NCBI RefSeq assembly: GCF_003048595.2
Contig: NZ_CP049270.1
Location: 1,178,001 to 1,242,000, forward strand
Length of the DNA stretch: 64,000 nucleotides
From: Campylobacter concisus
GTDB taxonomy: Bacteria > Campylobacterota > Campylobacteria > Campylobacterales > Campylobacteraceae
Reading direction: 5' to 3'
A program made the translations under genes and the position numbers. Below the pieces are notes generated by a model that worked only from the letters and a program-made list of their open reading frames with translations, searched no databases and was not told where the DNA came from. Of this stretch, positions 53,716 through 62,272 are shown one piece after another. Numbering within the stretch: position 1 is the stretch's first letter; each line of letters starts with the position of its first letter.

Positions 53716-53889
53716 TGGAAAATTTGACACAAAAAGAGAGAATAGACCTTGAGAGCGTGTTCGCAGCTATCTGCGCTAAGAAAGAGCCTAAAATTTTAGG
53801 TTTCTATAAAGACTTTTACTCGAGTGCGATTTTAAAATTTTACGTAGTTAAAGACAGAATTAAAAAAATAAAAATCAAGAAAAATTAGT
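53716..53889 (+). CDS. 57-aa basic partner of the HTH protein
   Basis: A small gene starting at ATG 53716 with AGGAAAATAG upstream (overlapping the HTH gene end). It encodes MENLTQKERIDLESVFAAIC and a tyrosine-rich, strongly basic C terminus (RIKKIKIKKN). No family recognised. Its tight spacing to the HTH gene suggests a bicistronic unit. Confidence 0.65.
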
Positions 53890-53948
53890 TTTATATTATT
53901 TGAGTAGAAAAATATTTTTTACTGCATTTAAAGATTAATAATTTAAAT

Positions 53949-53987
53949 AAATTCTCCTTAAATATCGACTTTATTTAAAGAGAATTT
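53949..53987. terminator. Bidirectional terminator between the HTH pair and kdsB
   Basis: A 15-bp stem with one mismatch, AAATTCTCCTTAAAT against ATTTAAAGAGAATTT, with a 9-base loop. It serves the converging 57-aa gene and kdsB. Confidence 0.78.
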
Positions 53988-53993
53988 GCTGAC

Positions 53994-54707
53994 TTATTTT
54001 TTACCAAATTTAGCTAGCGCTCTTTGGTAGTCCTCTTCGCTATCGATGCCTATACTTTGACTTTCAACCTCTAGCATCGCTATCTTTTTACCATTTTCTA
54101 GGGCGCGTAGCTGCTCGAGCTTCTCAGTATTTTCAAGGCTTGAAGGCAAGAGGCCGCAAAACTCTTTTAGGCTCTTTACGCTGTATCCGTAGATGCCAAG
54201 GTGCGCCTTGTAGCTTTTGCACTCGCTTCTGTTAAATGGTATCCTCGATCTTGAAAAGTAAAGCGCATAGCCCTCAAAATCAGTCACCACTTTGACTAAA
54301 TTTTTATCATCTGCAAACTCATCGTCCATATTTTTATAGCAAGAAAACATAAAGGCATTTTGCCTATTTTGCTCGCAAAATGCCCTAAATTTAGCGATAT
54401 TTTCAGGCTCTATAAATGGCTCATCAGCCTGAACATTTATGATGATCTCGCTCTCGCTTAGCCCCAAAATTTGCGCCGCTTCATTTATCCTGTCAGTGCC
54501 ACTTTGATGATCTTTGCTAGTTAGCACCGCTTTTATGCCGTGAGCCTTGGCGACACCAAGCACACTTGGCTCATCCACAGCAACCGCCACATCGTCCACG
54601 CCGCTTACTCTAAGAGCCGTCGCCACAAACATCGGCACGCCGTTTATCTCTTTTAAAATTTTATTACTAAACCTTGTTGAGGCAAGGCGGGCTGGGATGA
54701 TTATCAT
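53994..54707 (-). CDS. kdsB: CMP-KDO synthetase
   Basis: A 237-residue enzyme activating 3-deoxy-manno-octulosonate with CTP for lipopolysaccharide core synthesis. It starts MIIIPARLASTRFSNKILKEI, the nucleotide loop with the SR-x-P-like arginine and lysine, then NVQADEPFIEPENI. The ATG at 54705-54707 forms an ATGA overlap with the thrC stop, preferred over a longer frame to 54731. It lies in the order lpxK-cutA-thrC-kdsB. Confidence 0.96.
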   Translation of the reverse strand: MIIIPARLASTRFSNKILKEINGVPMFVATALRVSGVDDVAVAVDEPSVLGVAKAHGIKAVLTSKDHQSGTDRINEAAQILGLSESEIIINVQADEPFIEPENIAKFRAFCEQNRQNAFMFSCYKNMDDEFADDKNLVKVVTDFEGYALYFSRSRIPFNRSECKSYKAHLGIYGYSVKSLKEFCGLLPSSLENTEKLEQLRALENGKKIAMLEVESQSIGIDSEEDYQRALAKFGKK

Positions 54708-56167
54708 CGCTCGATCCATTCTAGGACGCACTTTTCAATCTCGTCCTCTTTTATGATGCTTTTATGTAAAATTTTCGCACTAAATAGCGAGTTTATTGAG
54801 CTTGGCACGCTATCGTTTAAGATTTTAGCAGTCTTTGCCAGCGCATCTTTTTCATCTTTTGTATCTTTGATCTGGCACGCTTTGATCATGCTTGGCGTAA
54901 ATTTCACCCAGTGCGCGGTCGATGTGATGACGTTTATGCGGCCAGCATCCACCATCTTAAAGCAAGTAGCCGTATGCGGATCGATCGCGTAGCCGTTCTT
55001 TGCGAGCTTTGCGATGTATGCCTCGCACTCTTTATCGTCGCACCAGCTAGCCTCAAAGTCCTCTTTTAGCGCTTCAAGCTCTTGCTTGCTAAGTTTATAA
55101 AATTTATTTTTGGCTAAGCTTTGCATGAGTTCATTAGTTCTAACGCTTCCAAATTTATCAAACAGCAAGCGCTCGACGTTTGAGCTGATCAATATATCCA
55201 TTGCTGGGCTTATCGTCTTAACCAGCTTTTTATCTCTTAAGTCATAAACGCCGGTGGTGAAAAACTGCGTCAAGATATTGTTTGCGTTTGAGGCGATCTT
55301 GATCTTGCCAATCTTTGCGCCCATTTTTTTAGCGTAGTATGCCCCAAGCGCATTACCAAAATTTCCACTTGGCACGATGATGTCAAAACTCTCATTTGCC
55401 TTAAGCACCTTTTGTTTTAGTAAATTTGCGTACGCGTATGCGTGGTAGATGATCTGAAAGAGTATTCTGCCAAAATTTACCGAGTTTGCCGCGCTTAGTT
55501 TAAGGTGCTTTTTCTTCAGTTCAGCCTTAAATTTATCATTTGCAAGCAGCATCTTTAGCGCCCTTTGAGCGTCGTCAAAGTCGCCTTTTATGCCAAAAAC
55601 CTTTAAATTTTCACCTTGTATGGTCTGCATTTGTAGCTTTTGCACCTCGCTCGTGCCACCATCTGGATAGAGACAGACGACCTTGATATTTTCGTCGTTT
55701 GCAAAGGTTTGAAGTGTCGCAGGGCCCGTGTCGCCGCTAGTTGCGCACATGATAAGGTATTTTTCGCCTCTTTCCTTTGCCAACTGGCTAAGCAGCGAAC
55801 CAAAAGGCTGAAGCGCCATATCCTTAAATGCCCTAGTTGGGCCGTGATAGAGCTCATTTACATATAGATTTTTATCTATTTTTTTAAAAATAACTGGGTG
55901 CTTTGGATCATCAAAGCTTGTGTATCTCTTGACCGCCTTTTGGAAAAACGCCTCTGGCACGTCAAATTTAAATAGCGAGATGATGTGAAGTGCGAGCTTT
56001 TCGTAGCTTAGGCTCGAGAGCTCTTGCCACTTTGCCTTTGTGATCTTTGGTAGCTTCTTTGGTGCGTAAAGTCCGCCGTGAGCGGAGCTTGGGCTAAGCA
56101 TAGCTGTGTTTAAATTTACATTTTTTACCTTTTCATCTTTTACGCTTCTAGTTGGTGTTAGTCTCAT
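54704..56167 (-). CDS. thrC: Threonine synthase
   Basis: A 487-residue PLP enzyme converting O-phosphohomoserine to threonine. The PLP lysine is in ELYHGPTRAFKDMALQPFG, and the phosphate loop is SGNFGNALGAYYAKKMG. The N-terminal LTPTRSVKDEKVKNVNL is typical of the type found in this group. The ATG at 56165-56167 overlaps the cutA stop as ATGA. A longer frame to 56200 is not needed. Confidence 0.96.
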   Translation of the reverse strand: MRLTPTRSVKDEKVKNVNLNTAMLSPSSAHGGLYAPKKLPKITKAKWQELSSLSYEKLALHIISLFKFDVPEAFFQKAVKRYTSFDDPKHPVIFKKIDKNLYVNELYHGPTRAFKDMALQPFGSLLSQLAKERGEKYLIMCATSGDTGPATLQTFANDENIKVVCLYPDGGTSEVQKLQMQTIQGENLKVFGIKGDFDDAQRALKMLLANDKFKAELKKKHLKLSAANSVNFGRILFQIIYHAYAYANLLKQKVLKANESFDIIVPSGNFGNALGAYYAKKMGAKIGKIKIASNANNILTQFFTTGVYDLRDKKLVKTISPAMDILISSNVERLLFDKFGSVRTNELMQSLAKNKFYKLSKQELEALKEDFEASWCDDKECEAYIAKLAKNGYAIDPHTATCFKMVDAGRINVITSTAHWVKFTPSMIKACQIKDTKDEKDALAKTAKILNDSVPSSINSLFSAKILHKSIIKEDEIEKCVLEWIER

Positions 56168-56478
56168 TTTTTGCCTTTTTTGGTTGATTTTTGTATCCAA
56201 TTTTCGTATTTTTTAAAGACCTCTTTTGGCTTAAGTGCCAAAATTTCTGGAGTTTCGTAGCTGTGGTGCTTTCTTATAAATTTAGCTACTTTTTTAAATT
56301 TAACGTCCGTTTTTATGAGTAAAATTTGCTCTTTTTCATCAAAAAGCTCTTCTTGCCAAAGATATAGACTCTTTGCGCTAAAGCTACTCACACAAGCTGC
56401 AAGCCCCTTTTTCACGAGCTTTTTGCTTAGTTTTTTTGCCTCTTTTTTCTTTGCGACTGAGGTGATTAAAATTCTCAT
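56164..56478 (-). CDS. cutA: CutA1-like divalent ion tolerance protein
   Basis: A 104-residue protein with the ferredoxin-like trimer fold: RILITSVAKKKEAKKLSKKLVKKGLAACV, then SLYLWQEELFDEKEQILLIKT and HSYETPEILAL. CutA1 is widespread, and its role in copper tolerance is debated. A start at TTG 56485-56487 is possible, with AAAGGAA just in front of it. ATG at 56476-56478 is chosen as the conserved first residue. Neighbours: thrC (overlap) and lpxK upstream. Confidence 0.88.
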   Translation of the reverse strand: MRILITSVAKKKEAKKLSKKLVKKGLAACVSSFSAKSLYLWQEELFDEKEQILLIKTDVKFKKVAKFIRKHHSYETPEILALKPKEVFKKYENWIQKSTKKGKK

Positions 56479-56527
56479 TTTGATCAAAATTTCCTTTTAA
56501 AAAGTGGCTCATTATAACAAAATGGGC

Positions 56528-57448
56528 TTAAATTTGCTGTGCCAAAACCTTTTTAAACTCCTCGCTTAGCGTAACTTCAAGCGTGATAAGCGATACTCTC
56601 AGCCCAAAATCCTTTGCCTTTACATAGTCCTTTTGCGTCATCAAAAGTGAGGTGGCAGCGTAACTTTGCAAAATTTCACTTAGCTCTTCTTTTGAAAAGT
56701 CGTAGTGATCAGGAAAAAAGACCTGTCCCACACACTCGCTAAAAAATGGCTCAAGGCGGGCTGGGTTTGCTATGGCGGTAACTAGCACCATTTTTTCGCT
56801 TTTATTTAAAATTTCACTCTTTCTAAAGTGAGTTTGCCCCTCGCAGGCGATAAAATCTGCAAATTTATAAAAGCCAAACGGATATCTATAAGCTCCGCTT
56901 GGTAGACAAAATTTTAGCTTTGGCTCTGGGTTTGGACGCACTAAGATGTCAAATTTTGCTATATCAAATTTAGAAAATCCATCATCAAGTAAGATATACT
57001 TTGCGCCATGCTCTTTGGCATATTTTATAGCTAATTTCCTATCTTCGCTTACTATTACATTTGCGTTTTTAAGGCTTGTAGCATATATCATCGCTTCATC
57101 GCCACTTGCTGCTACGTCAAGTAAAATTTCGCCATTTCGAGCGACAACTTGTATGCCTTTGCTTTTTCTTTTATAGCCTCTAAGAATGATAAAAGCGCCC
57201 TCGAAATTTTTAGCAATTGCCACGCAAAGTGGAGTCTTCCCGCTTCCTCCAAGGGTCAAATTTCCAACGCTTATTACCTTTATGCCAAAGTCTATTTTTC
57301 TAGCAGTAAATTTCTTAAGCACAACAATAAGAAAATAGATAAAACTTAATGGCAAAAGTAAAAATGCTAGTAAAATTTGAAAGAAATTTGGGCGAAAAAA
57401 GTAGTCATTCGCCCAAGAATGCAAGAAAATATTTAATTTCTTAAACAC
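56528..57448 (-). CDS. lpxK: Tetraacyldisaccharide 4'-kinase
   Basis: A 306-residue inner-membrane kinase phosphorylating the lipid A precursor. One N-terminal membrane segment (about 20-45, [23 protein letters not shown]) is followed by the P-loop [21 protein letters not shown] and [12 protein letters not shown]. It overlaps the DegT-like gene by 8 bases. Same context as Cj0811. Confidence 0.95.
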   Translation of the reverse strand: MFKKLNIFLHSWANDYFFRPNFFQILLAFLLLPLSFIYFLIVVLKKFTARKIDFGIKVISVGNLTLGGSGKTPLCVAIAKNFEGAFIILRGYKRKSKGIQVVARNGEILLDVAASGDEAMIYATSLKNANVIVSEDRKLAIKYAKEHGAKYILLDDGFSKFDIAKFDILVRPNPEPKLKFCLPSGAYRYPFGFYKFADFIACEGQTHFRKSEILNKSEKMVLVTAIANPARLEPFFSECVGQVFFPDHYDFSKEELSEILQSYAATSLLMTQKDYVKAKDFGLRVSLITLEVTLSEEFKKVLAQQI

Positions 57449-58571
57449 GAGTTTTAGAAATTTCTTTTACTTTGCTGCAGATGTATTGCACCTCTTCGTC
57501 ACTCAAACTATGATAAATAGGCAGTGACAACACTTGCTGATAATTTTTTAAAGCATTTGGAAAATCATTTACTTTAAGTGAGTATTTATTTTTATAATAA
57601 CTTAGTAAATGTATCGGTATGTAGTGCAATGATGTGTGAATGCCATGCTCCAAAAGCTCTCTAGCAAAGCCATCACGATTTTTGTTTATCTTAATAATAT
57701 ACTGAGTGTAAATGTGCTCGCGTTTTTTAACAGGGATTGTTATATTGCGGCACTCACCAAGCTCTTTATCATAAATTTTTGCGATCTCTTGTCTTCTTTG
57801 TATGAGCTTATCTGTTCTTTCTAGCTGCGCAATAGAAAATGCTGCATTTATCGAGTTTATATCATACTTTAAGCCAATATCGACGACATCATAAATATAA
57901 CTCAAGCTACCGAATTTATCAATGCCATTTACAAGAGCATAGTTGCGAAGTAGTTTTGCTCTTTTATAAATTTCCTCATCATTTGTCGTAAAAAATCCAA
58001 CCGTTGATATAGGATTTTGCACACGCGAATGTGTTTGAAAGCATGATAAAAAGGAGTCTGATCCAACTTTTTTGCCATTGTATGTTAAGCCCATACCGCG
58101 ATTTGCATCATCTAAAATTTTTACGCCGTATTTCTCACAAACCGCCGTTATCTCATCCATCCTAGCACTTTGACCTGCGATATGAGAGATAAAAGCACAT
58201 TTTAATTTTTTGTGATTTTGTTCTTTTAGTACTTTCTCAAGGGCATCTGGGCAGATGTTAAAATCTTCTTCATCAACATCCACAAAAATAGGTTCAGCAT
58301 CAAAATGTCTAACAGCTTGTGCAATGCTAGGAAAGGCATTTATGGAGCAAATGACCTTATCTCCGCGTTTAGTGTCAAGCGCACTTAGTGCCAAGTGATG
58401 TGCGGCTGCGATATTATTTGTGGTAACTACAAATTTTGCACCAAAATACTCTTTTAACTTCTCTTCAAATCTAGCAACGATATTAGTAGTATTTTCAGAG
58501 TGCAAAGCCTCCTCAATAAGCTCACTTTCACGCTCAGTGATAGTTGGTCTATAAAACGGAATCTCTCTCAT
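57441..58571 (-). CDS. DegT/DnrJ/EryC1-family protein, PLP lysine apparently missing
   Basis: A 376-residue protein with the family fold: [21 protein letters not shown] at the start, [18 protein letters not shown], and [20 protein letters not shown]. The next segment, which normally carries SFHxxKxxTTGEGG with the PLP lysine, reads [20 protein letters not shown], and no lysine is found at the expected spot. Family members make amino- or deoxysugars for surface polysaccharides. Position between nadE and lpxK suggests a surface-sugar role. It may act as a dehydratase-type relative or be catalytically inactive. AAAGGATT before ATG. Confidence 0.86.
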   Translation of the reverse strand: MREIPFYRPTITERESELIEEALHSENTTNIVARFEEKLKEYFGAKFVVTTNNIAAAHHLALSALDTKRGDKVICSINAFPSIAQAVRHFDAEPIFVDVDEEDFNICPDALEKVLKEQNHKKLKCAFISHIAGQSARMDEITAVCEKYGVKILDDANRGMGLTYNGKKVGSDSFLSCFQTHSRVQNPISTVGFFTTNDEEIYKRAKLLRNYALVNGIDKFGSLSYIYDVVDIGLKYDINSINAAFSIAQLERTDKLIQRRQEIAKIYDKELGECRNITIPVKKREHIYTQYIIKINKNRDGFARELLEHGIHTSLHYIPIHLLSYYKNKYSLKVNDFPNALKNYQQVLSLPIYHSLSDEEVQYICSKVKEISKTRV

Positions 58572-58581
58572 CTTTAATCCT

Positions 58582-59319
58582 TTAAATTTTCACTATCAAC
58601 GGCATTTGTCGTTTAAACCTGTTTGAAACAACTCTATTTTCTATATCCGATACTGCTTTTAATCCAAACTTTTTGATGACTTGCTCCTTGTTATTTTCTA
58701 AATTTTCTAAAATCTCATCAATAACAGCATAACTGTAACCTATGTCGCCTTCGTCACTTTGTCCATCCCACAAATCAGCCGAAGGTGCTTTGTTGATAAA
58801 ATTTTTATCAACCCCAAGATGTTTTGCAAATTCAAAAATTTCACTTTTGTAAAGCTCTCCGATAGGATTTATCGCACATGCTAAATCCCCAAATATCGTA
58901 CCGTATCCAAGCATAAGCTCACTTTTGTTGCTTGTTCCGATAACTAGAGCGTTTATACTAGATGAATAATCATAAAGCAAGCTCATTCTAACTCTAGCTG
59001 CTAAATTCCCTTTTCTTAAATTGCTTAAATTTACATCTATCGTTTCGTAAAAGGCATTTAAAATACCCTCTATGGATAAAACCTTATATTCTATGTTTAA
59101 TTTTTCACATAAATTTAAGGCATCATCCATATTTTCTTTACTTGACGATACTGTTGGCATGATGAGTGCGTAAGTCTCATCTGGTTTTGCTCTAGCACAC
59201 AAAGTCGCTACCACAGCAGAATCAATACCACCACTTACACCGAGCAATAATTTCTTATCTTTAGTTTTATCTTTTAAGCTAAAAACTAAAGTTTCTTCGA
59301 TCTTTTGATACTCCTTCAT
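58582..59319 (-). CDS. nadE: NAD synthetase (ammonia-dependent)
   Basis: A 245-residue enzyme of the final step of NAD synthesis. The PP-loop is LLLGVSGGIDSAVVATLCARA; GTSNKSELMLGYGTIFGD and APSADLWDGQSDEGDIGYSY complete the pattern. There is no glutaminase domain, so it uses free ammonia. It is 10 bases before the DegT-like gene. Confidence 0.97.
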   Translation of the reverse strand: MKEYQKIEETLVFSLKDKTKDKKLLLGVSGGIDSAVVATLCARAKPDETYALIMPTVSSSKENMDDALNLCEKLNIEYKVLSIEGILNAFYETIDVNLSNLRKGNLAARVRMSLLYDYSSSINALVIGTSNKSELMLGYGTIFGDLACAINPIGELYKSEIFEFAKHLGVDKNFINKAPSADLWDGQSDEGDIGYSYAVIDEILENLENNKEQVIKKFGLKAVSDIENRVVSNRFKRQMPLIVKI

Positions 59320-59440
59320 TATCCCTTTGCCTAAATTTGCTTCCTTTTTGCAAAAATTATACTAAGTAAATTTAAAATTTTTCTTTAAGTTTAAGTAAAA
59401 AGATGTAAAAATTTTTAAAATGATAAATTTAGGATAAAAA

Positions 59441-60043
59441 ATGAGAGTAATGCATAAAAGTTTTGGGGATTTTGGTACTAATTGTTATATTGTTACAAAA
59501 AATGGTTCAAGTTTAGTAATAGATCCAGGAGATGGGGCAAAAGAGTGGGTTTTACAAAATGCCACAAATTTAAAAGCCATCCTTTGTACTCATGGACATT
59601 TTGACCACATTTTTGATGTGGGCGAACTAAAGAATGAGCTAAAAATTCCGGTTTACATTAATAAATTTGACGCTTTTATGTGTGAGAATGATATTTTTGA
59701 CTATATGAAAAATGTATTTAAGCCAGATGTTTTAGTTAATAACGATGAAAATTTCCAGATTGATGATTTTTGCGTTAAATTTCATCATTTTCCTGGACAC
59801 ACACCAGGTTGCTCGATGATAGAGATAGAAGATGTGATGTTTAGTGGAGATTTTTTATTTAAAGGTAGCATCGGACGCTGGGATTTTCCTTTTTCAGATA
59901 AAAACGAAATGTTAGCTAGTTTAGAAAAGTGTAAAAATCTAAAGGGCGACTTCGCACTTTATCCAGGGCACGGAGAAAGTAGTACACTAGAGGCCGAGCA
60001 AAATAATATTAATTATTGGATAGATATAGTAAAAAATAGCTAA
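59441..60043 (+). CDS. Metallo-beta-lactamase-fold hydrolase (GloB-like, Cj0809 type)
   Basis: A 200-residue hydrolase with the metal motif CTHGHFDHIFDVGEL and further histidines in FHHFPGHTPGCSMIE and YPGHGESSTLE. The layout is that of glyoxalase II-related small hydrolases. It is divergent from nadE, as in C. jejuni Cj0809c-Cj0810. Substrate not determinable. Confidence 0.9.
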   Translation: MRVMHKSFGDFGTNCYIVTKNGSSLVIDPGDGAKEWVLQNATNLKAILCTHGHFDHIFDVGELKNELKIPVYINKFDAFMCENDIFDYMKNVFKPDVLVNNDENFQIDDFCVKFHHFPGHTPGCSMIEIEDVMFSGDFLFKGSIGRWDFPFSDKNEMLASLEKCKNLKGDFALYPGHGESSTLEAEQNNINYWIDIVKNS

Positions 60044-60185
60044 AAATTTCAGTGGTATTAATTTCAAGTTTCAAACTTTTAAAATACACTTAATCGCTAT
60101 TAAAAATTTATATTTTTATAAAACTAAGAGTCAATCAAAAAGGGTAGATAAATTTTATATGGAGTCTATTAAATTTTAAAGAGGT

Positions 60186-60205
60186 CCGAGCGAAAACTCG
60201 CTCGG
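60186..60205 (-). terminator. porA terminator
   Basis: CCGAGCG (60186-60192) and CGCTCGG (60199-60205) around a six-base loop, 11 bases after the porin stop codon, with a short T tract on the minus side. The 172-base gap to the MBL-fold gene holds nothing else supported. Confidence 0.82.
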
Positions 60206-60215
60206 GCGAAAGTTT

Positions 60216-61535
60216 TTAGAAGCTATATTTTGCTTCAAATCTTATACGATCTTGTTTGTAGCTTGCACCATCTTTTTTGTCTTTAGCAGCCGCATACCAA
60301 GAAAGGAATGTAAGTTTTTTGCTGTATTTGTAGCTAGCGTCAAGTGACCATTCGTTTCTTTTTGCTCTCTCTTTGCCAAGCGCATAACTTGTGCCCTTAC
60401 CTTGAGTATATCCAGCACCAAAGCCAAATTTATCTATATCATACCCAGCATTAACAAACCAGTAGTCGTTATTGCCCTTGATGTTATTGTAGTATTGTTG
60501 GCCACCACTCATTACACCATTTAAGATCTTAGTTGGGTTGATTAACTGTCCATTTCCATCAATTGATGTAAATGCGATTTTGTCTTTGTTTTTAGCGTCA
60601 TTTTCTTTGTTTTTAGCGTCAAAGTCTAAATAACCAGCGTTAAGTTTAGCACCAAATAGTTTTGTGCCAGCTTGTACTGCCCAGAAAGTTGCATCAGCTA
60701 CTTTTTTATGATCTGAGTCACTATAAGCATATTGACCTTTTAAGTTTAGGTTTATATCATCTGTTACATTAAAGCTGACACCAGCTTCAGTACCATAAAG
60801 TGTAGCAACCTCTTGGATATTCGTAATTGCTACTTTGAATGATACTGGATCATAACTACCCATAGCACCTAAGTTATAGATGTTACCAGCAGCATCACTA
60901 AATTCATCACTGCCAAGCCTTGACAATAATGGGCCATCTATATCTGGGCTTTTAGCTTTATATTTAATGTGTCCAAATTTATCATATTCTGTATTGCCAT
61001 TTTTGTCTTTTAATATTTCAGCATCGTTATCAATAGCATCATAAGCAGCAGCTGTTAAAGTAAGACCAGGTACGTCAGTACTTACTACTTTTAGACCAGT
61101 GCCAGCTATATCGCTATCGATAAAGAAACCTTTGACAAGTTGTTTACCAGCTGTGATGGTAGTATCAGCCACTTTGTAGCCTAGATACATCTCATAAACA
61201 CCAAAAGTGCCTGTTGTATTTGTTTTATCTGTGCCAGCTCCTGCATTATCACCAGATCCATCTGTAGCAGAATATCTTAGTCTCAAAACACCAAAAAAGT
61301 TATCGTCTATCGCAGCTTTAAATGCTGTTTCCATTCTAAACGCATGGCCAGCACTACTACCTTTTACAGTATCATTAACTTTTGAATTTTTAGTACTATC
61401 ATTTGTATAACGATATCTTGCAAATCCTGAAAGATCTACATTTTTTATAGCTTCTTCAAGTGGAGTTGCACTTGCAACGCTTGAAAATGCACCTAAAGCA
61501 ACCAAAGCAGCTAAGCTAACTTTTGTAATTTTCAT
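60216..61535 (-). CDS. porA: Major outer membrane porin (MOMP)
   Basis: A 439-residue porin with a signal peptide ending near ASA (about 22). It begins with TPLEEAIKNVDLSGFARYRY, then alternating strands and loops such as FGVLRLRYSATDGSGDN and GVYEMYLGYKVADTTITAGKQ, and ends in aromatic ...IRFEAKYSF with the terminal phenylalanine that BAM recognises. It forms the major trimeric channel in the outer membrane of Campylobacter and is a main surface antigen. A seven-residue repeat, DAKNKEN-DAKNKDK, lies in a loop. AAAGGAGA precedes the ATG. Confidence 0.96.
   Translation of the reverse strand: MKITKVSLAALVALGAFSSVASATPLEEAIKNVDLSGFARYRYTNDSTKNSKVNDTVKGSSAGHAFRMETAFKAAIDDNFFGVLRLRYSATDGSGDNAGAGTDKTNTTGTFGVYEMYLGYKVADTTITAGKQLVKGFFIDSDIAGTGLKVVSTDVPGLTLTAAAYDAIDNDAEILKDKNGNTEYDKFGHIKYKAKSPDIDGPLLSRLGSDEFSDAAGNIYNLGAMGSYDPVSFKVAITNIQEVATLYGTEAGVSFNVTDDINLNLKGQYAYSDSDHKKVADATFWAVQAGTKLFGAKLNAGYLDFDAKNKENDAKNKDKIAFTSIDGNGQLINPTKILNGVMSGGQQYYNNIKGNNDYWFVNAGYDIDKFGFGAGYTQGKGTSYALGKERAKRNEWSLDASYKYSKKLTFLSWYAAAKDKKDGASYKQDRIRFEAKYSF
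60585..60622. repeat. 21-bp-period tandem repeat inside porA
   Basis: The 17-base unit CTTTGTTTTTAGCGTCA occurs at 60585-60601 and 60606-60622, a 21-base period that codes for two copies of a lysine-asparagine-rich heptad in a porin loop. In-frame, so expansion or contraction would alter the loop by 7 residues. Confidence 0.85.
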
Positions 61536-61570
61536 CTAAATCTCCTTTTGATAAAAAGTTTTGAAAGGAT

Positions 61571-61576
61571 ATTATC
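61571..61576 (-). promoter_or_regulatory. -10 box of porA
   Basis: Minus-strand TATGATAAT (GATAAT core), 35 bases upstream of the porin ATG. No -35 is visible; an inverted repeat takes its place. Confidence 0.6.
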
Positions 61577-61579
61577 ATA

Positions 61580-61606
61580 GAAAATTAATTTTATTGCTTA
61601 ATTTTC
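61580..61606. repeat. 27-bp inverted repeat upstream of porA -10
   Basis: GAAAATTAA-N9-TTAATTTTC: two perfect 9-base arms around a 9-base spacer. It starts 3 bases upstream of the -10 and covers the -35 zone, so it could be a binding site for a repressor or activator of the porin. Confidence 0.72.
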
Positions 61607-61730
61607 CTTAAAATTTTAAAAAATGTTACCAATTATTTACCAAAATAGGATAATGAGATAAAGATTGTCTTTTTAAAATTTCGTTTTATTTGGAAGTAAT
61701 TGCAAGAAAATCAAAAATTTTTACTTACTT

Positions 61731-62264
61731 TTAGCTATTATCTTTAGCTTCTTCTCGTTCTTTTTTCTGCCTTATAGCAGCTTCTTTTTGGATATTTTTT
61801 TGTTGAGCCAAGAAGATATGCTCTTCAAGTGTGACAAGTTGAAATATTCCTTCAAAAATTTTTATATCTTTAACATATCCAAGTACTTTCACTTCTCTTT
61901 TTCTGCTCTCTTCAAATCTTGCTTGCGCGTCAAATTCCACCACGTCACCAAGCTTTAGTGGCCCAAAGAAATTTATCCTAGCCCCGATACTAACGCAAAA
62001 TTCTTCATTAATGGCTAAAAGAGCGGCATGATTTGCGCCCATAAAAATAAATCCGCTATGAATAAGCCCCTCAGTATCGCACACCATATCATCCGTAGTA
62101 AAAAATCTAGTCTTTGCGTGATTTTTTTCAAGTAAAAATGCCGTTCCACTAAAATTTAGCTTTGTAAGTGGAGCGGTTTTGATCTCATTTCTTAGTGGAT
62201 TTTCATCTTCTGGTAAGATTATTTGCGATTCATCTTTTATATCATAGATATTTTCTTCTGCCAT
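61731..62264 (-). CDS. Hotdog-fold protein of the Cj0977 type
   Basis: A 177-residue protein with a single hotdog domain (about 60-150): DTEGLIHSGFIFMGANHAALLAINE is the helix-with-histidine typical of PaaI-type thioesterases, followed by INFFGPLKLGDVVEFDAQARF. The C-terminal tail is a charged helix. C. jejuni Cj0977, in the same place next to cmoB, is co-expressed with flagella and is needed for invasion without being a known enzyme. It lies 8 bases after cmoB. I could not find a convincing sigma-28 site. Confidence 0.87.
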   Translation of the reverse strand: MAEENIYDIKDESQIILPEDENPLRNEIKTAPLTKLNFSGTAFLLEKNHAKTRFFTTDDMVCDTEGLIHSGFIFMGANHAALLAINEEFCVSIGARINFFGPLKLGDVVEFDAQARFEESRKREVKVLGYVKDIKIFEGIFQLVTLEEHIFLAQQKNIQKEAAIRQKKEREEAKDNS

Positions 62265-62272
62265 TTTTATCC

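Noticed and set aside
53469..53889. Toxin-antitoxin pair
   Set aside because: The HTH protein could be an antitoxin, but the 57-aa partner shows no known toxin motif, so only the module itself is reported.
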